From positions 1 to 64,000 of the forward strand of contig JAFQUB010000011.1 in the NCBI GenBank assembly GCA_017408735.1: 64,000 nucleotides of DNA, written 5' to 3'. How positions within the stretch are numbered: position 1 is the first letter of the stretch; each line of letters starts with the position of its first letter. The notes under the pieces are model-generated. The model made no database searches. It had not been told where the DNA came from and worked only from the letters and a program-made list of their open reading frames with translations. This stretch comes from Lachnospiraceae bacterium (GTDB taxonomy: Bacteria > Bacillota > Clostridia > Lachnospirales > Lachnospiraceae). The position numbers and the translations under genes were made by a program. Below, piece by piece: positions 45,704 to 54,650 of the stretch.

Positions 45704-48700
45704 ATGAGGAAAAAAGTAGTATTATTAGGATTTACATTATTGTTTATGCTTATGAATATAAATTGCATGGAAGTATGGGCGAAAGAAGAGTTTACTTCAT
45801 TAAATCCTGTAATAGATGTAGGAAACGAAATATATGTTCAACATGATGAGAATAATGGAAATATATATGATTTGAAAAAATCTGAAACGGGAATAACAAC
45901 AGTTTATAAAGTAATTCTTGCAGAGTTTACAGGTGGAAAAGCATGGACAAAAGATGGAGAGTTTATCGATAATGTTTCTACAGCACCACATGGAGCCACG
46001 GCTCCTAAGGATTATATTCCCGTTGTAGCTGGCGAAGAATATTTTATAAAAACCTATGGAGTTGGAATGACAGAAGGAATTTGGTATACTCCAGTACTGT
46101 TTTTAGACGATAATGATAATGTAATATCAGATGAATTGACTGCCGAATTTAGTAAAAGTAAAGCAGGGGTAATTGTAAAGGTTCCGGAAAATGCAACTAA
46201 GATGCATTTGACTATGTTTAATCATCAGTCTTTTACTCTACAAAAAGTTTTAAATTTAACAGATGAAGAATTTGATAAATTGCCAATTAAGAGAACGCAG
46301 CTTGAAAATGATATTAAGCAAAAATATGAACAATACCAGCAAGATAAAACCTTATATAAAAAACTTGACAAGGCTTATATTACATTTGTAAATGATGATA
46401 CTTGGGGAGCCATTGATGAATATGCAGAAGTGTTTATGGATAAAAAGGTTCCATTAGTGCTTGCAACAATTCCAGAGTTATTAATTGAAAATGCAAGTTC
46501 TCAAAAGGAAACAAGGTTAGATGTTGCAAGGCGGGTAGAAGCAGCAGGTGGAGAAATTATAGCTCATAATGGCGGTGTTTTAACTCAGGAAGGTTTCTCG
46601 GACTATGATACAATGTATTCTTTTTTTGTAAGAACAAAACAATTGTTTAATTATTATGAATTTGATGTAAATGGAATTATTTTAGCAGGTGGAACTGGGC
46701 AGGTGGCTGGTGCACAAGAATCTGAAGAGTGGGCTAGTTCGCTCTATAGCTATTCTGATTTATATGGTGTTGAATATGATAAAAAAGAAATTGCTTTGGA
46801 CTCTGTATATTATCATGGAAGAAAGGGTTTAGCAGGTTTTGGAAACGATTTAGAGAGAATAAAAAAGGAAATTGATAGTGCCATTACGAAGCAATCGTGG
46901 TTGATATTCTATTTTCATACTTCAAATGAAATAGATATGGAGGTAATGAAGCAGGTCCTTGATTATGTAAACTCAAAAAGTGAAACAGAATTAGAAGTTG
47001 TAACCTACAAAGAAATGTATCAAAAAAATGCAGCAAAAGAATCGGAAATAATTAACACAGACACTGCTTGTTATTATGTTTCGAGTACAGGAACTTCTCT
47101 AGTTGGAACGGATAAAAATGACCCTATGTCCTATGAAACAGCGAAAAAGAAACATTATAGAAGTGGTGATACCATTCTCTTTAAAAAGGGAGATACTTTT
47201 TATGGAAGCTTCAATCCGTCTATTGTTAAGGTTGATGATAAAATAACCACCATTTCTTCTTATGGAGAAGGAGAAATGCCAAATATATCCGGTTATAAAA
47301 TTGTAAATTCAGAAGAATCTTGGCAACTGCATGAAGATGGGATTTATAAAATAGACTTAACGGATACAAAATATTTTTCAGGACTTACAGCGACAGACAC
47401 CAACAGTACCAATATTGGTTTTCTGGAAGATAGTAAAGGTGAAAAATATTTTAATAAAAAAGGATCTTTAGATAAATTGGAGAATGAATATGATTTTTAT
47501 TGTGATGAGAAATATTTGTATATAAAATCGGATGAAAATCCTTATGACAGATTAGGTGAACTTAAATTAGCAACGCAGATTAATCTATTTGTCCTTCATT
47601 CTGATTTGAAAATAGAAAATATAAGATTTTCCGGTACGGGAGCTCATGGGCTGGCAGGTTCAGATGAGAATAGCAAAAATATAGAAATTTCAAACAACAT
47701 TATTGAAGATATTGGCGGAAGTTATCTGAAAGAGACTATAAGATACGGAAATGGAATTGAATTTTATGGAACCAATGTTTCAAATGTAGTTGTAAAGAAC
47801 AATATTATAAGAAATACCTACGATGTTGGCTTTACCATTCAGGGAACACAGGGTTCCGGAAAAAATGTGGTAGTAAAGGATAATGTATTTGTAAATAACT
47901 CCCATGACTCCGAAATTTGGGAAAGCGGTTCTGCTACAGGTGTAGAAAGTTATGAATTTACTAATAATATTTCGATAAATGCAGGAAGGGGCTGGGGCTA
48001 TGAAGCCCGTGAGGATAAGTATGCGGTAGCCCATATACTATTTTGGCAATATTTATTAGAAAACACAGATATATACTTTCACGACAATATAGTTTATAAT
48101 CCCCGCAGAATATATTTTGTGGAGCAAACCAATAAAACAAATATCTTCTTTCAAAAATCTGAGTTTATCCGGTCAGATTATAATACTTACCTCTTAGGAG
48201 AAGATACAAAGATATTCAGGGATTTTTATAGCATAGAAGAAAAGGATACCTTTGTGTCAGAATATAAAAAAGATGTTCATTCTACCTTTGAGTTGATAGA
48301 AGTCAAGGAAGACATTATAAATACCTCTGCAAATTCAAATGATGTGAAAGAAATAAGAAAAGCATTGGGTGTGGAAGAGCCGGATGTGGAGCCTACTGTT
48401 ACAATAACACCCACGCCCATGGTTACCGTGGAACCTACAGTTGTTTTGGAGGCAACCAATATTCCCACACCATCAGTCACACCAGTAGTGACAATGAGTC
48501 CGGAACCAACAGTAACCATGACACCAACAATAACTCCGGAACCAACAGTAACCATGACACCGACAGTAACCCCCGAGCCGACAGTAACACCGCTTCCGAC
48601 TATCGAAGACAAACCGACAGCTACACCAGACGCCACAAATAATGTGAAGCCGACACTCAGTCCCAGTCCAACCACAGCGTTTCCGGCGCAAGGTACCAAG

Positions 48701-49270
48701 CTTACAGATACAGCCACGAAAGCAGTCTATGTTGTTACAAAAGCAGAGGATAAAGACAGAACGGTAACATATGCTAATCCTATCAACAAGAGTGTAAAGA
48801 CAGTATCTATTCCGAAGACAGTTACTATAGATAATATCACTTACAAAGTGACAGCGATTGCTCCTAATGCCTTTAAAAATTGTAAAAAACTAACTAAAAT
48901 TACGATGAAAACCAATATAAAAATTATTGGAAAATCAGCATTTAGTGGTTGTGTTAAATTAAAGAGCGTGAATATTGGAAGTAATGTAACTACTATAGGA
49001 ACTCAGGCATTTTACAAGTGTACTGCATTAAAAAAGATTACGATACCATCTAAGGTAAATAAAATCGGAACGAAAGCCTTTTATAAATGTACAAACTTAA
49101 AAAGTATAACCATTAAGACGACAAAGCTTACCACAAAAAATGTAGGAAGCAAAGCATTTAAGGGAATTCATTCTGAGGCTACGATTAAAGTGCCAAAGAG
49201 TAAATTGAAAGCATACAAAAAGATGTTAAAAAAGAAGGGAATTTCCTCTCAGGTAAATGTAGAAAAATAA
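45704..49270 (+). CDS. Large secreted protein: deacetylase-like, beta-helix, Thr/Pro linker and LRR_5 domains
   Basis: A 1188-residue exported protein in five parts. A signal peptide (VVLLGFTLLFMLMNINCMEVWA) is followed by a beta-sandwich and a deacetylase-like domain (about 60-440; AYITFVNDDTWGAIDEYAEV, GGEIIAHNGGVL) that parallel the preceding lipoprotein. A right-handed beta-helix (about 450-890) has NNIIEDIGG and VKNNIIRNTYDVGFTIQG rungs, the fold of many polysaccharide lyases and epimerases. A Thr/Pro/Val linker (about 900-990) and an LRR_5 module (about 1000-1188; AFKNCKKLTKI, IGTQAFYKCTALKKI) complete it. It likely modifies or binds the polysaccharide at the cell surface. The second ATG is chosen for its GGAG spacing. 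Confidence 0.8.
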   Translation: MRKKVVLLGFTLLFMLMNINCMEVWAKEEFTSLNPVIDVGNEIYVQHDENNGNIYDLKKSETGITTVYKVILAEFTGGKAWTKDGEFIDNVSTAPHGATAPKDYIPVVAGEEYFIKTYGVGMTEGIWYTPVLFLDDNDNVISDELTAEFSKSKAGVIVKVPENATKMHLTMFNHQSFTLQKVLNLTDEEFDKLPIKRTQLENDIKQKYEQYQQDKTLYKKLDKAYITFVNDDTWGAIDEYAEVFMDKKVPLVLATIPELLIENASSQKETRLDVARRVEAAGGEIIAHNGGVLTQEGFSDYDTMYSFFVRTKQLFNYYEFDVNGIILAGGTGQVAGAQESEEWASSLYSYSDLYGVEYDKKEIALDSVYYHGRKGLAGFGNDLERIKKEIDSAITKQSWLIFYFHTSNEIDMEVMKQVLDYVNSKSETELEVVTYKEMYQKNAAKESEIINTDTACYYVSSTGTSLVGTDKNDPMSYETAKKKHYRSGDTILFKKGDTFYGSFNPSIVKVDDKITTISSYGEGEMPNISGYKIVNSEESWQLHEDGIYKIDLTDTKYFSGLTATDTNSTNIGFLEDSKGEKYFNKKGSLDKLENEYDFYCDEKYLYIKSDENPYDRLGELKLATQINLFVLHSDLKIENIRFSGTGAHGLAGSDENSKNIEISNNIIEDIGGSYLKETIRYGNGIEFYGTNVSNVVVKNNIIRNTYDVGFTIQGTQGSGKNVVVKDNVFVNNSHDSEIWESGSATGVESYEFTNNISINAGRGWGYEAREDKYAVAHILFWQYLLENTDIYFHDNIVYNPRRIYFVEQTNKTNIFFQKSEFIRSDYNTYLLGEDTKIFRDFYSIEEKDTFVSEYKKDVHSTFELIEVKEDIINTSANSNDVKEIRKALGVEEPDVEPTVTITPTPMVTVEPTVVLEATNIPTPSVTPVVTMSPEPTVTMTPTITPEPTVTMTPTVTPEPTVTPLPTIEDKPTATPDATNNVKPTLSPSPTTAFPAQGTKLTDTATKAVYVVTKAEDKDRTVTYANPINKSVKTVSIPKTVTIDNITYKVTAIAPNAFKNCKKLTKITMKTNIKIIGKSAFSGCVKLKSVNIGSNVTTIGTQAFYKCTALKKITIPSKVNKIGTKAFYKCTNLKSITIKTTKLTTKNVGSKAFKGIHSEATIKVPKSKLKAYKKMLKKKGISSQVNVEK
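48400..48650 (+). repeat. Degenerate Thr/Pro-coding repeat
   Basis: Short coding repeats of the type CCGGAACCAACAGTAACCATG and variants (encoding EPTVTMTPT-like units) form the linker of the beta-helix protein. Frames on the opposite strand here are shadows. Confidence 0.8.
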
Positions 49271-49285
49271 TGTGTTAAATAAAAT

Positions 49286-49336
49286 TGCCCTTAAAGTCAG
49301 AAGTAAAGCAATCTGCTCTGACCTTAAGGGCAATTT
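49286..49336. terminator. Bidirectional terminator at the end of the polysaccharide locus
   Basis: TTGCCCTTAAAGTCAGAAG pairs with CTCTGACCTTAAGGGCAA. A stem of about 17 base pairs carries T-runs on both sides and separates two converging genes. Confidence 0.9.
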
Positions 49337-49353
49337 TTAAAATCTAAATAGTA

Positions 49354-50598
49354 TTATTTAAAATCTACCATTTCTAAGTCCTTCATTAATTCCAAACGAT
49401 GATTAATTTTGTTGTAAGCATCGTTTGAAGATGTTCCCTGTTTCTTACAGTATCTGGAATAGCTGATGGCACTAAAGAAACGATGTATCCATGCGACAGG
49501 TAGTAAAATTTTATACTTTTTCGCATAAGAGAATTTATCCTTTAATTCGGAAGGTGTTGGAAAAATCATATGTATTTTCTGTGAAAATCGGTTTGATGTG
49601 GCCTGAGTGTCACGCATAAGGTAACGGGACAGAGTATCTGTGCCGGCCCAGGCTTCGGAGGCATCTCCTTCTTTTCTGCCAACAGTGAGAATGTCTACCA
49701 ATAAATCTTCGTTTAATCCATATTTTCTATATTCTGCTGAAAGCAGAGAATTATCCATGTCAAAATAGTGAATACAAATTTTAAATATTGCATCACAAAA
49801 AACATCATATTTCAGTTTCTTCATAATCGCCCAAAAATGAGCAGCATCAATCTGGTTGTGATAAGCATTTACAAATACAGTAAGGTCCACCAGATAGCGC
49901 AGTGGAAGTCCTTCAAAAGCAAAATGCTTGGCAATATGGAAAATCTGATAAATCAAATGCTGCTCATACCCTAAGGTAGTGATAGGAATTTTGCAGGCGG
50001 TAGTTTGTAATAAAGTATCGGGTGCCGTTAAGTTCAATTCCTCTAATAGTTCAGCCTGCAGTCCTGTATAATCTTCCCAAAGACAATCGTGAAGTTCTAT
50101 TTTCAGATAACGGTTAGGCTGTTGAATTTTGTATACAGGAACATGCTGTTTAGAAGCGATTTCAATAAAAGAATATCCAAGCTCCTGTAACAATGTTTCC
50201 ATAGCAGAACGTTCTTCCGGCGGTATTAAGATATCAGAATCGGAAGAAAAACGCATATTAGCTTCCGGATATAAATCAGCCAAAGCAATACCTTTGAAAA
50301 CAACAGGATGCAGCCCTTTTTTCTCGGCTTCTCTTAATACATGTCCCAACTCCTGAAAGGAAAGCAGTTGGTGAAAACCGCGTTGAAAAACCATGTTTTT
50401 CCAGGAGTTCATAATATCGTCTTTTGGACGATAATTTTCTGGAAGCTGGCATACGTTGCGATACACAATACCAACAAGCTTCCCGGTAGCCAGTAAGGGA
50501 TAAGCCTCTTGCCATGAAATGTCGGTATCCGGAGTGTAATTTTCCTGATAAATAGATGTTTTTACTAAAGATAAAATCTGCTCATATAGCTGGTTCAT
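49354..50598 (-). CDS. Putative nucleotidyltransferase (NTP_transf_5-like)
   Basis: A 414-residue protein with the pattern of PF14907-type nucleotidyltransferases: VVFKGIALADLYPEANMRFSSDSDILI, where G and S-D-S-D-I form the candidate catalytic G-S/D-x-D block, and LIYQIFHIAKHFAFEGLPLRYLVDL. Members occur beside polysaccharide and lasso-peptide-like loci; the nucleotide and target are unknown. It converges on the polysaccharide locus across a shared terminator. AAAGGGTGGATTC precedes the ATG. The C-terminal 60 residues are basic. Confidence 0.82.
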   Translation of the reverse strand: MNQLYEQILSLVKTSIYQENYTPDTDISWQEAYPLLATGKLVGIVYRNVCQLPENYRPKDDIMNSWKNMVFQRGFHQLLSFQELGHVLREAEKKGLHPVVFKGIALADLYPEANMRFSSDSDILIPPEERSAMETLLQELGYSFIEIASKQHVPVYKIQQPNRYLKIELHDCLWEDYTGLQAELLEELNLTAPDTLLQTTACKIPITTLGYEQHLIYQIFHIAKHFAFEGLPLRYLVDLTVFVNAYHNQIDAAHFWAIMKKLKYDVFCDAIFKICIHYFDMDNSLLSAEYRKYGLNEDLLVDILTVGRKEGDASEAWAGTDTLSRYLMRDTQATSNRFSQKIHMIFPTPSELKDKFSYAKKYKILLPVAWIHRFFSAISYSRYCKKQGTSSNDAYNKINHRLELMKDLEMVDFK

Positions 50599-50674
50599 GA
50601 ATCCACCCTTTCGTTAGGAATAAAAAACAAGTGATTTTTGTATGAATATGTTAGACAAAGTATTGTGAATAAAA

Positions 50675-50765
50675 CGGAGCCGGAGGGATTCGAACCCTCG
50701 TGCCGGGTATAACCCGACAAACTGATTTCGAGTCAGCCTCGTTATGACCACTTCGATACGGCTCC
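50675..50765 (-). tRNA. tRNA-Ser (anticodon CGA)
   Basis: The 91-base minus-strand RNA has acceptor arms GGAGCCG/CGGCTCC with a G discriminator. The anticodon loop CTCGAAA gives CGA (serine UCG). It has the long variable arm (GTCGGGTTATACCCGGC) expected of serine tRNA and the T arm GAGGGTTCGAATCCCTC. CCA is not encoded. Confidence 0.95.
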
Positions 50766-50957
50766 ATAATAAAAAATAAATCAACTAATTAAAATCATAA
50801 CATATAATTTCAAAAATGCAATAAGAAGATTGAGACAAAAATAGTTTACCAAACGTATTTCGGCAGAATTATGAAAAAAATTTATGGAAGAAAGAGAATA
50901 TGTGTGATAAACTAAGCCTTATAAGAGTCTTGAAATAACACAAAAAGGAGATTGTAC

Positions 50958-51725
50958 ATGATTTTTGACAGCCATGCTCATTATGATGATGAAGCATTCG
51001 ATGAAGATAGAGACAGTTTGCTTTCCTCCATGAAAGAAAATGGAATTACCGCCATTGTAAATGTGGGAGCCAGCCTGGAAAGTTGCCGCAGTTCTTTAAA
51101 ACTGGCGGAAAATTATGATTTCATATATGGAGCGGTGGGAGTGCATCCAAGCGATACCGGAGAATTAAATGAAGAAAACTATCTGGAATTGTGCAAGATG
51201 ATGGACCACGAAAAAGCGGTGGCAGTAGGAGAAATTGGGCTTGATTACTATTGGGATGAACCGGAGCGGCAGATTCAGAAAAAATGGTTTGTAAGACAGT
51301 TGCACACAGCCATGGAAAAAGGTAAGCCTTTGATTATTCACAGCAGGGATGCGGCTGCAGATACGTTGGATATTATGAAAGCAGAAAAAGTCTGGGATTG
51401 TGGCGGAGTAATTCATTGCTTTTCTTATTCTGTGGAAATGGCAAGAGAATATCTGAATCACGATTTTTATATTGGAATTGGCGGTGTGTTGACTTTTAAA
51501 AATGCCAAAAAACTAAAAGAGGTGGCCGAGTACACACCTTTAGAAAGAATTGTACTGGAAACAGACTGCCCTTATCTTGCGCCGGTTCCGAACAGAGGAA
51601 AAAGAAATTCTTCCCTGAATCTTATCTACGTAGCAGATTTGCTGGCGGAAATTAAGGGAGTTACTAGAGAAGAATTAGAGCAGATTACCTACGACAATGC
51701 ATGTAGATTATATAAAATCAAGTAG
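50958..51725 (+). CDS. TatD family metal-dependent hydrolase
   Basis: A 255-residue TIM-barrel hydrolase of the amidohydrolase superfamily. Metal ligands are visible in FDSHAHYD (H6, H8), VAVGEIGLDYYW, LIIHSRDA and LETDCPYLAPVPNRGKRN. TatD proteins are deoxyribonucleases or quality-control hydrolases in the cytoplasm. The ATG at 50958 is chosen for the AAAGGAG seven bases away, over a TTG six bases earlier. It lies 15 bases before rsmA, a common pairing in Firmicutes. Confidence 0.94.
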   Translation: MIFDSHAHYDDEAFDEDRDSLLSSMKENGITAIVNVGASLESCRSSLKLAENYDFIYGAVGVHPSDTGELNEENYLELCKMMDHEKAVAVGEIGLDYYWDEPERQIQKKWFVRQLHTAMEKGKPLIIHSRDAAADTLDIMKAEKVWDCGGVIHCFSYSVEMAREYLNHDFYIGIGGVLTFKNAKKLKEVAEYTPLERIVLETDCPYLAPVPNRGKRNSSLNLIYVADLLAEIKGVTREELEQITYDNACRLYKIK

Positions 51726-51740
51726 GCGAAAGGAGAATAT

Positions 51741-52613
51741 ATGGCAAATTTGGGAATTCCGCAGAATACCATAGAGGTACTGCAAAAGTATAATTTTAAT
51801 TTTCAAAAGAAATTTGGACAGAATTTTTTGATAGATACCCATGTGCTGGACAAGATTATTGCTTCCGCGGATGTAAATAAAGAGGATTGTGTACTGGAAA
51901 TCGGACCGGGTATCGGGACAATGACTCAGTATCTGGCAGAAAACGCAAGAAAAGTAATTGCAGTGGAAATCGATAAGGCATTAATACCTATTTTGGGCGA
52001 TACCTTAAAAGAATATGACAATGTGCGTGTTATCAATGAAGATATTTTAAAGGTGGATATTGCAGCTCTGGCAAAAGAAGAAAACGACGGTAAGCCAATT
52101 AAAGTAGTTGCCAATCTTCCATATTACATCACCACACCGATTATTATGGGCTTATTTGAAAGTCATGTGCCAATTCACAGCATTACTGTTATGGTGCAGA
52201 AGGAAGTGGCAGACCGTATGCAGGTAGGACCGGGAACGAAAGATTACGGTGCTTTATCATTGGCAGTGCAGTATTATGCAAAACCGGAAATTGTTGCCAA
52301 TGTGCCACCAAACTGCTTTATGCCAAGACCAAATGTAGGCTCTGCAGTAATTCGTCTTACAAAACACCAACAGCCGCCGGTAGTGGTAAAGGATGAAAAA
52401 TTAATGTTCCGCCTGATTCGCGCATCCTTCAACCAGCGTAGAAAAACTTTAGTAAACGGATTGAATAATTCTCCGGAACTTAATTTTTCTAAAGAAGAGA
52501 TAACTGCTACTTTAGAAAAAATGGGACTTTCCCAGACCATTCGTGGGGAGGCGTTGGATTTGCAGCAATTCGGACAGTTAAGCGATTTATTGTGGGAACT
52601 TCATAACAAATAA
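51741..52613 (+). CDS. rsmA: 16S rRNA dimethyladenosine transferase
   Basis: A 290-residue S-adenosylmethionine-dependent methyltransferase that dimethylates two adjacent adenosines near the 3' end of 16S rRNA. The diagnostic blocks are KKFGQNFLID, VLEIGPGIGTMTQYL (SAM site), VIAVEIDKAL and ANLPYYITTPI (catalytic N-L-P-Y). AGGAGAATAT precedes the ATG. It is cotranscribed with tatD. Confidence 0.96.
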   Translation: MANLGIPQNTIEVLQKYNFNFQKKFGQNFLIDTHVLDKIIASADVNKEDCVLEIGPGIGTMTQYLAENARKVIAVEIDKALIPILGDTLKEYDNVRVINEDILKVDIAALAKEENDGKPIKVVANLPYYITTPIIMGLFESHVPIHSITVMVQKEVADRMQVGPGTKDYGALSLAVQYYAKPEIVANVPPNCFMPRPNVGSAVIRLTKHQQPPVVVKDEKLMFRLIRASFNQRRKTLVNGLNNSPELNFSKEEITATLEKMGLSQTIRGEALDLQQFGQLSDLLWELHNK

Positions 52614-52630
52614 GAAAAAGTCATAAAAGT

Positions 52631-52669
52631 ACCTCTCTCTGTATATATATTAAAAAAACAGACAGAGGT
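52631..52669 (+). terminator. Hairpin after rsmA that covers the next ribosome binding site
   Basis: ACCTCTCTCTG pairs with CAGACAGAGGT (one mismatch) around a 17-base A/T loop, followed by ATTTTTATG. The 3' arm contains the AGAGG that serves the next gene, so the element may end rsmA transcripts and hide that site. Confidence 0.65.
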
Positions 52670-52675
52670 ATTTTT

Positions 52676-53788
52676 ATGTCCGAGTTTAGACGTTTTATGT
52701 CTTATATTTATAGTTACCAAGGAGCCGAAAAGCTGAAAAACACCGGATTTGCCAAAATAGAGGCCAGAGGAGAGGCCTGCCGTATGGAAATTCATATAAA
52801 GGGAGCCTATCCAAAAGGGGCAGTGCAAAGCAATGTCTATGGCTTTTATGAGGAACGGGGATTGTTGGTAGGAATCTATCTTGGAACCTTTGCAATCAAA
52901 AACGGCATAGGAGATGCCAGAATTATCACAGACCGCAATCACATGGGAAATACCAGAAAAACACTGGAGGATTTGCAGGGAATCTATCTCACCTTAAACG
53001 AGGAAGAGGATAATGCAATGGCGAGTACTTGGGATAATATCAAGGTGGATACATCTTATTTTAAGGTATTTTCAGAGGAAATGGATGAGCCTCCCTTTTC
53101 CGGAGGAGAAGTGGAACAGTCTGCAGAGCCGGAATCTGCTGTGGAAGAAGATACTCCATTGGAAGAAATCTCTGTTCTACAGGAGAGAGAACTGGAAGCG
53201 GAACCGGAACAAGTAGCGGAGCAGCAAGAGGATTTCCAGCCGGAAGTGGATTTGCAACAGGACAGAAAGGCGGAACCAACAGTCCAGCCAGAACCAGAAA
53301 TGCTACAGGAAGAGAACATACCGGAAAAAGAAATGGTACAGGCGGCAGAAACAATTTTGGAGGAGCAGTCCTGTGCCTGTGGAGAACTAAACTTTTCTGT
53401 GGAAAACTTCACCGAAAACAACAAGTCCTGTGGATTGGGGAAATGGAAAGAAATGCTTAGAGATTATCCGGTGGTAAATCCCTTTGATTATCTGGATAAT
53501 GTGGAGGTAATAAGAATTGAACCAAAAGACATTTCGAAGCTGGAAAAGAAATACTGGGCATTGGCAAACAACAGCTTTTTGCTTCACGGCTACTGCAGTT
53601 ACAGATATTTAATTCTGGGAAGAAACATTAGTGATAATAGCTTCTTTGTGGGAATTCCCGGCATATTTCATCCAAGAGAAAAAATGATGGCAGGAATGTT
53701 TGGCTTTTCCCAGTTTCAGATGTCCAGAAACGGAAAACTCCGCCAAGGGGAGTTTGGCTATTATATCCGAAGCGTGGAGTTGGATTAA
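52676..53788 (+). CDS. DUF6128 domain-containing protein
   Basis: A 370-residue protein. The N-terminal 120 residues (SEFRRFMSYIYSYQ, VYGFYEERGLLVGIYLG) form a compact beta-rich domain. A long acidic Glu/Gln/Pro-rich disordered linker (about residues 130-240) follows. The C-terminal 120 residues (FDYLDNVEVIRIEPKDIS, GYCSYRYLILGR, SFFVGIPGIFHPREKMM) match the DUF6128 domain known from Lachnospiraceae. The function is unknown; no signal peptide is present. The gene converges on the nrdG-like gene, overlapping it by four bases. Confidence 0.82.
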   Translation: MSEFRRFMSYIYSYQGAEKLKNTGFAKIEARGEACRMEIHIKGAYPKGAVQSNVYGFYEERGLLVGIYLGTFAIKNGIGDARIITDRNHMGNTRKTLEDLQGIYLTLNEEEDNAMASTWDNIKVDTSYFKVFSEEMDEPPFSGGEVEQSAEPESAVEEDTPLEEISVLQERELEAEPEQVAEQQEDFQPEVDLQQDRKAEPTVQPEPEMLQEENIPEKEMVQAAETILEEQSCACGELNFSVENFTENNKSCGLGKWKEMLRDYPVVNPFDYLDNVEVIRIEPKDISKLEKKYWALANNSFLLHGYCSYRYLILGRNISDNSFFVGIPGIFHPREKMMAGMFGFSQFQMSRNGKLRQGEFGYYIRSVELD

Positions 53789-54477
53789 ATAGATTCCTGC
53801 CCGCGGATAAATGTATCAGGCACGAAAGGCTTCAGCAAACGTTGGTATCCCATTAAAGTTTCCATAGACGGAGCGTGAAAATTTTCTGTGGGAACTTGCT
53901 CAGATGCAACAAAACTTTGTAAAAAATATTTTGAAGCCCCCTGAATCATATTTCCGATTTCTAACATATCTTCTTCACTGTGGAGTTCAGAAACTACAGT
54001 GGTACGGAATTCATAAGGTATGGGATGTTCCTTTAAAAGGGCGATGGATTCTAAAATGGAATCCATGGGAATATCACATCCACAGCAGGAGGAATAGGAG
54101 GAGCAGCCGGACTTGATATCCATGGCAACATAGTCAATTTTCCCCGCATCTATTAACTGTCGCAGCATGGCAGGATTGGTACCGTTGGTATCTAATTTTA
54201 TCAGATATCCCAGAGCCTTAATATCTTCAATAAAATCAGGCAGTTTGGGATGAATGGTAGGCTCTCCTCCGCTGATGCATATACCATCCAAAATACCTTT
54301 TCTTTTTTCTAAAAATTGAAAGAAACTTTTCTTTGTATACAAACTCTGTGGATGTTCCACCAATTCCCAATTATGGCAAAACGGACAACGCATGTTACAG
54401 CCACCCAAAAAGACGGTGGCTGCCACATGCTCCGGGTAATCTAATAAAGTTGTTTTTTGTAATCCTGCAATGTTCAT
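53785..54477 (-). CDS. Anaerobic ribonucleotide-reductase-activating-type radical SAM protein
   Basis: A 230-residue radical SAM protein. The cluster motif is GGCNMRCPFCHN (C27, C31, C34), followed by CISGGEPT. It opens with IAGLQKTTLLDYPEHVAATVFL, the usual start of NrdG2-type activases (anaerobic ribonucleoside-triphosphate reductase activating protein). A second Cys patch (CSSYSSCCGCDIP, about residues 125-137) lies in the middle. No nrdD gene is next to it, so the partner reductase must be elsewhere, or it activates another glycyl-radical enzyme. Upstream is a divergent regulator. Confidence 0.88.
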   Translation of the reverse strand: MNIAGLQKTTLLDYPEHVAATVFLGGCNMRCPFCHNWELVEHPQSLYTKKSFFQFLEKRKGILDGICISGGEPTIHPKLPDFIEDIKALGYLIKLDTNGTNPAMLRQLIDAGKIDYVAMDIKSGCSSYSSCCGCDIPMDSILESIALLKEHPIPYEFRTTVVSELHSEEDMLEIGNMIQGASKYFLQSFVASEQVPTENFHAPSMETLMGYQRLLKPFVPDTFIRGQESI

Positions 54478-54554
54478 GGCGGGTCGCTCCTGTGTGATTT
54501 TGTATTATTATAGAGGAAATTTGTTGGAGGCGCAAGAGAAGGGACTAATTATTA

Positions 54555-54583
54555 TTGACATTATTTTATCCATTAGGTAAAAT
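54555..54583 (+). promoter_or_regulatory. Promoter of the AgrA/AgrC-like operon
   Basis: TTGACA and TAAAAT are separated by 17 bases, about 70 bases upstream of the response-regulator start. This shows that the open frame beginning at 54555 is not translated from there. Confidence 0.8.
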
Positions 54584-54650
54584 TGGAAATAGTGCATTGT
54601 GCATAAAAATCTTTGAAAATTTTATGATATGGGGAGGAATATGTATAATT

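Noticed and set aside
48470-48600. Regular short repeats suggesting a CRISPR array
   Set aside because: The repeats are coding, without unique spacers of constant length, and belong to the protein linker. No cas genes are in the window.
48277-48717. Minus-strand 146-residue open frame rich in Gly/Val
   Set aside because: It mirrors the Thr/Pro repeat of the beta-helix gene and has no recognisable domain.
54555-54650. Longer N-terminus for the response regulator
   Set aside because: The frame start coincides with a TTGACA promoter box, and the receiver domain begins right after the ATG at 54651.
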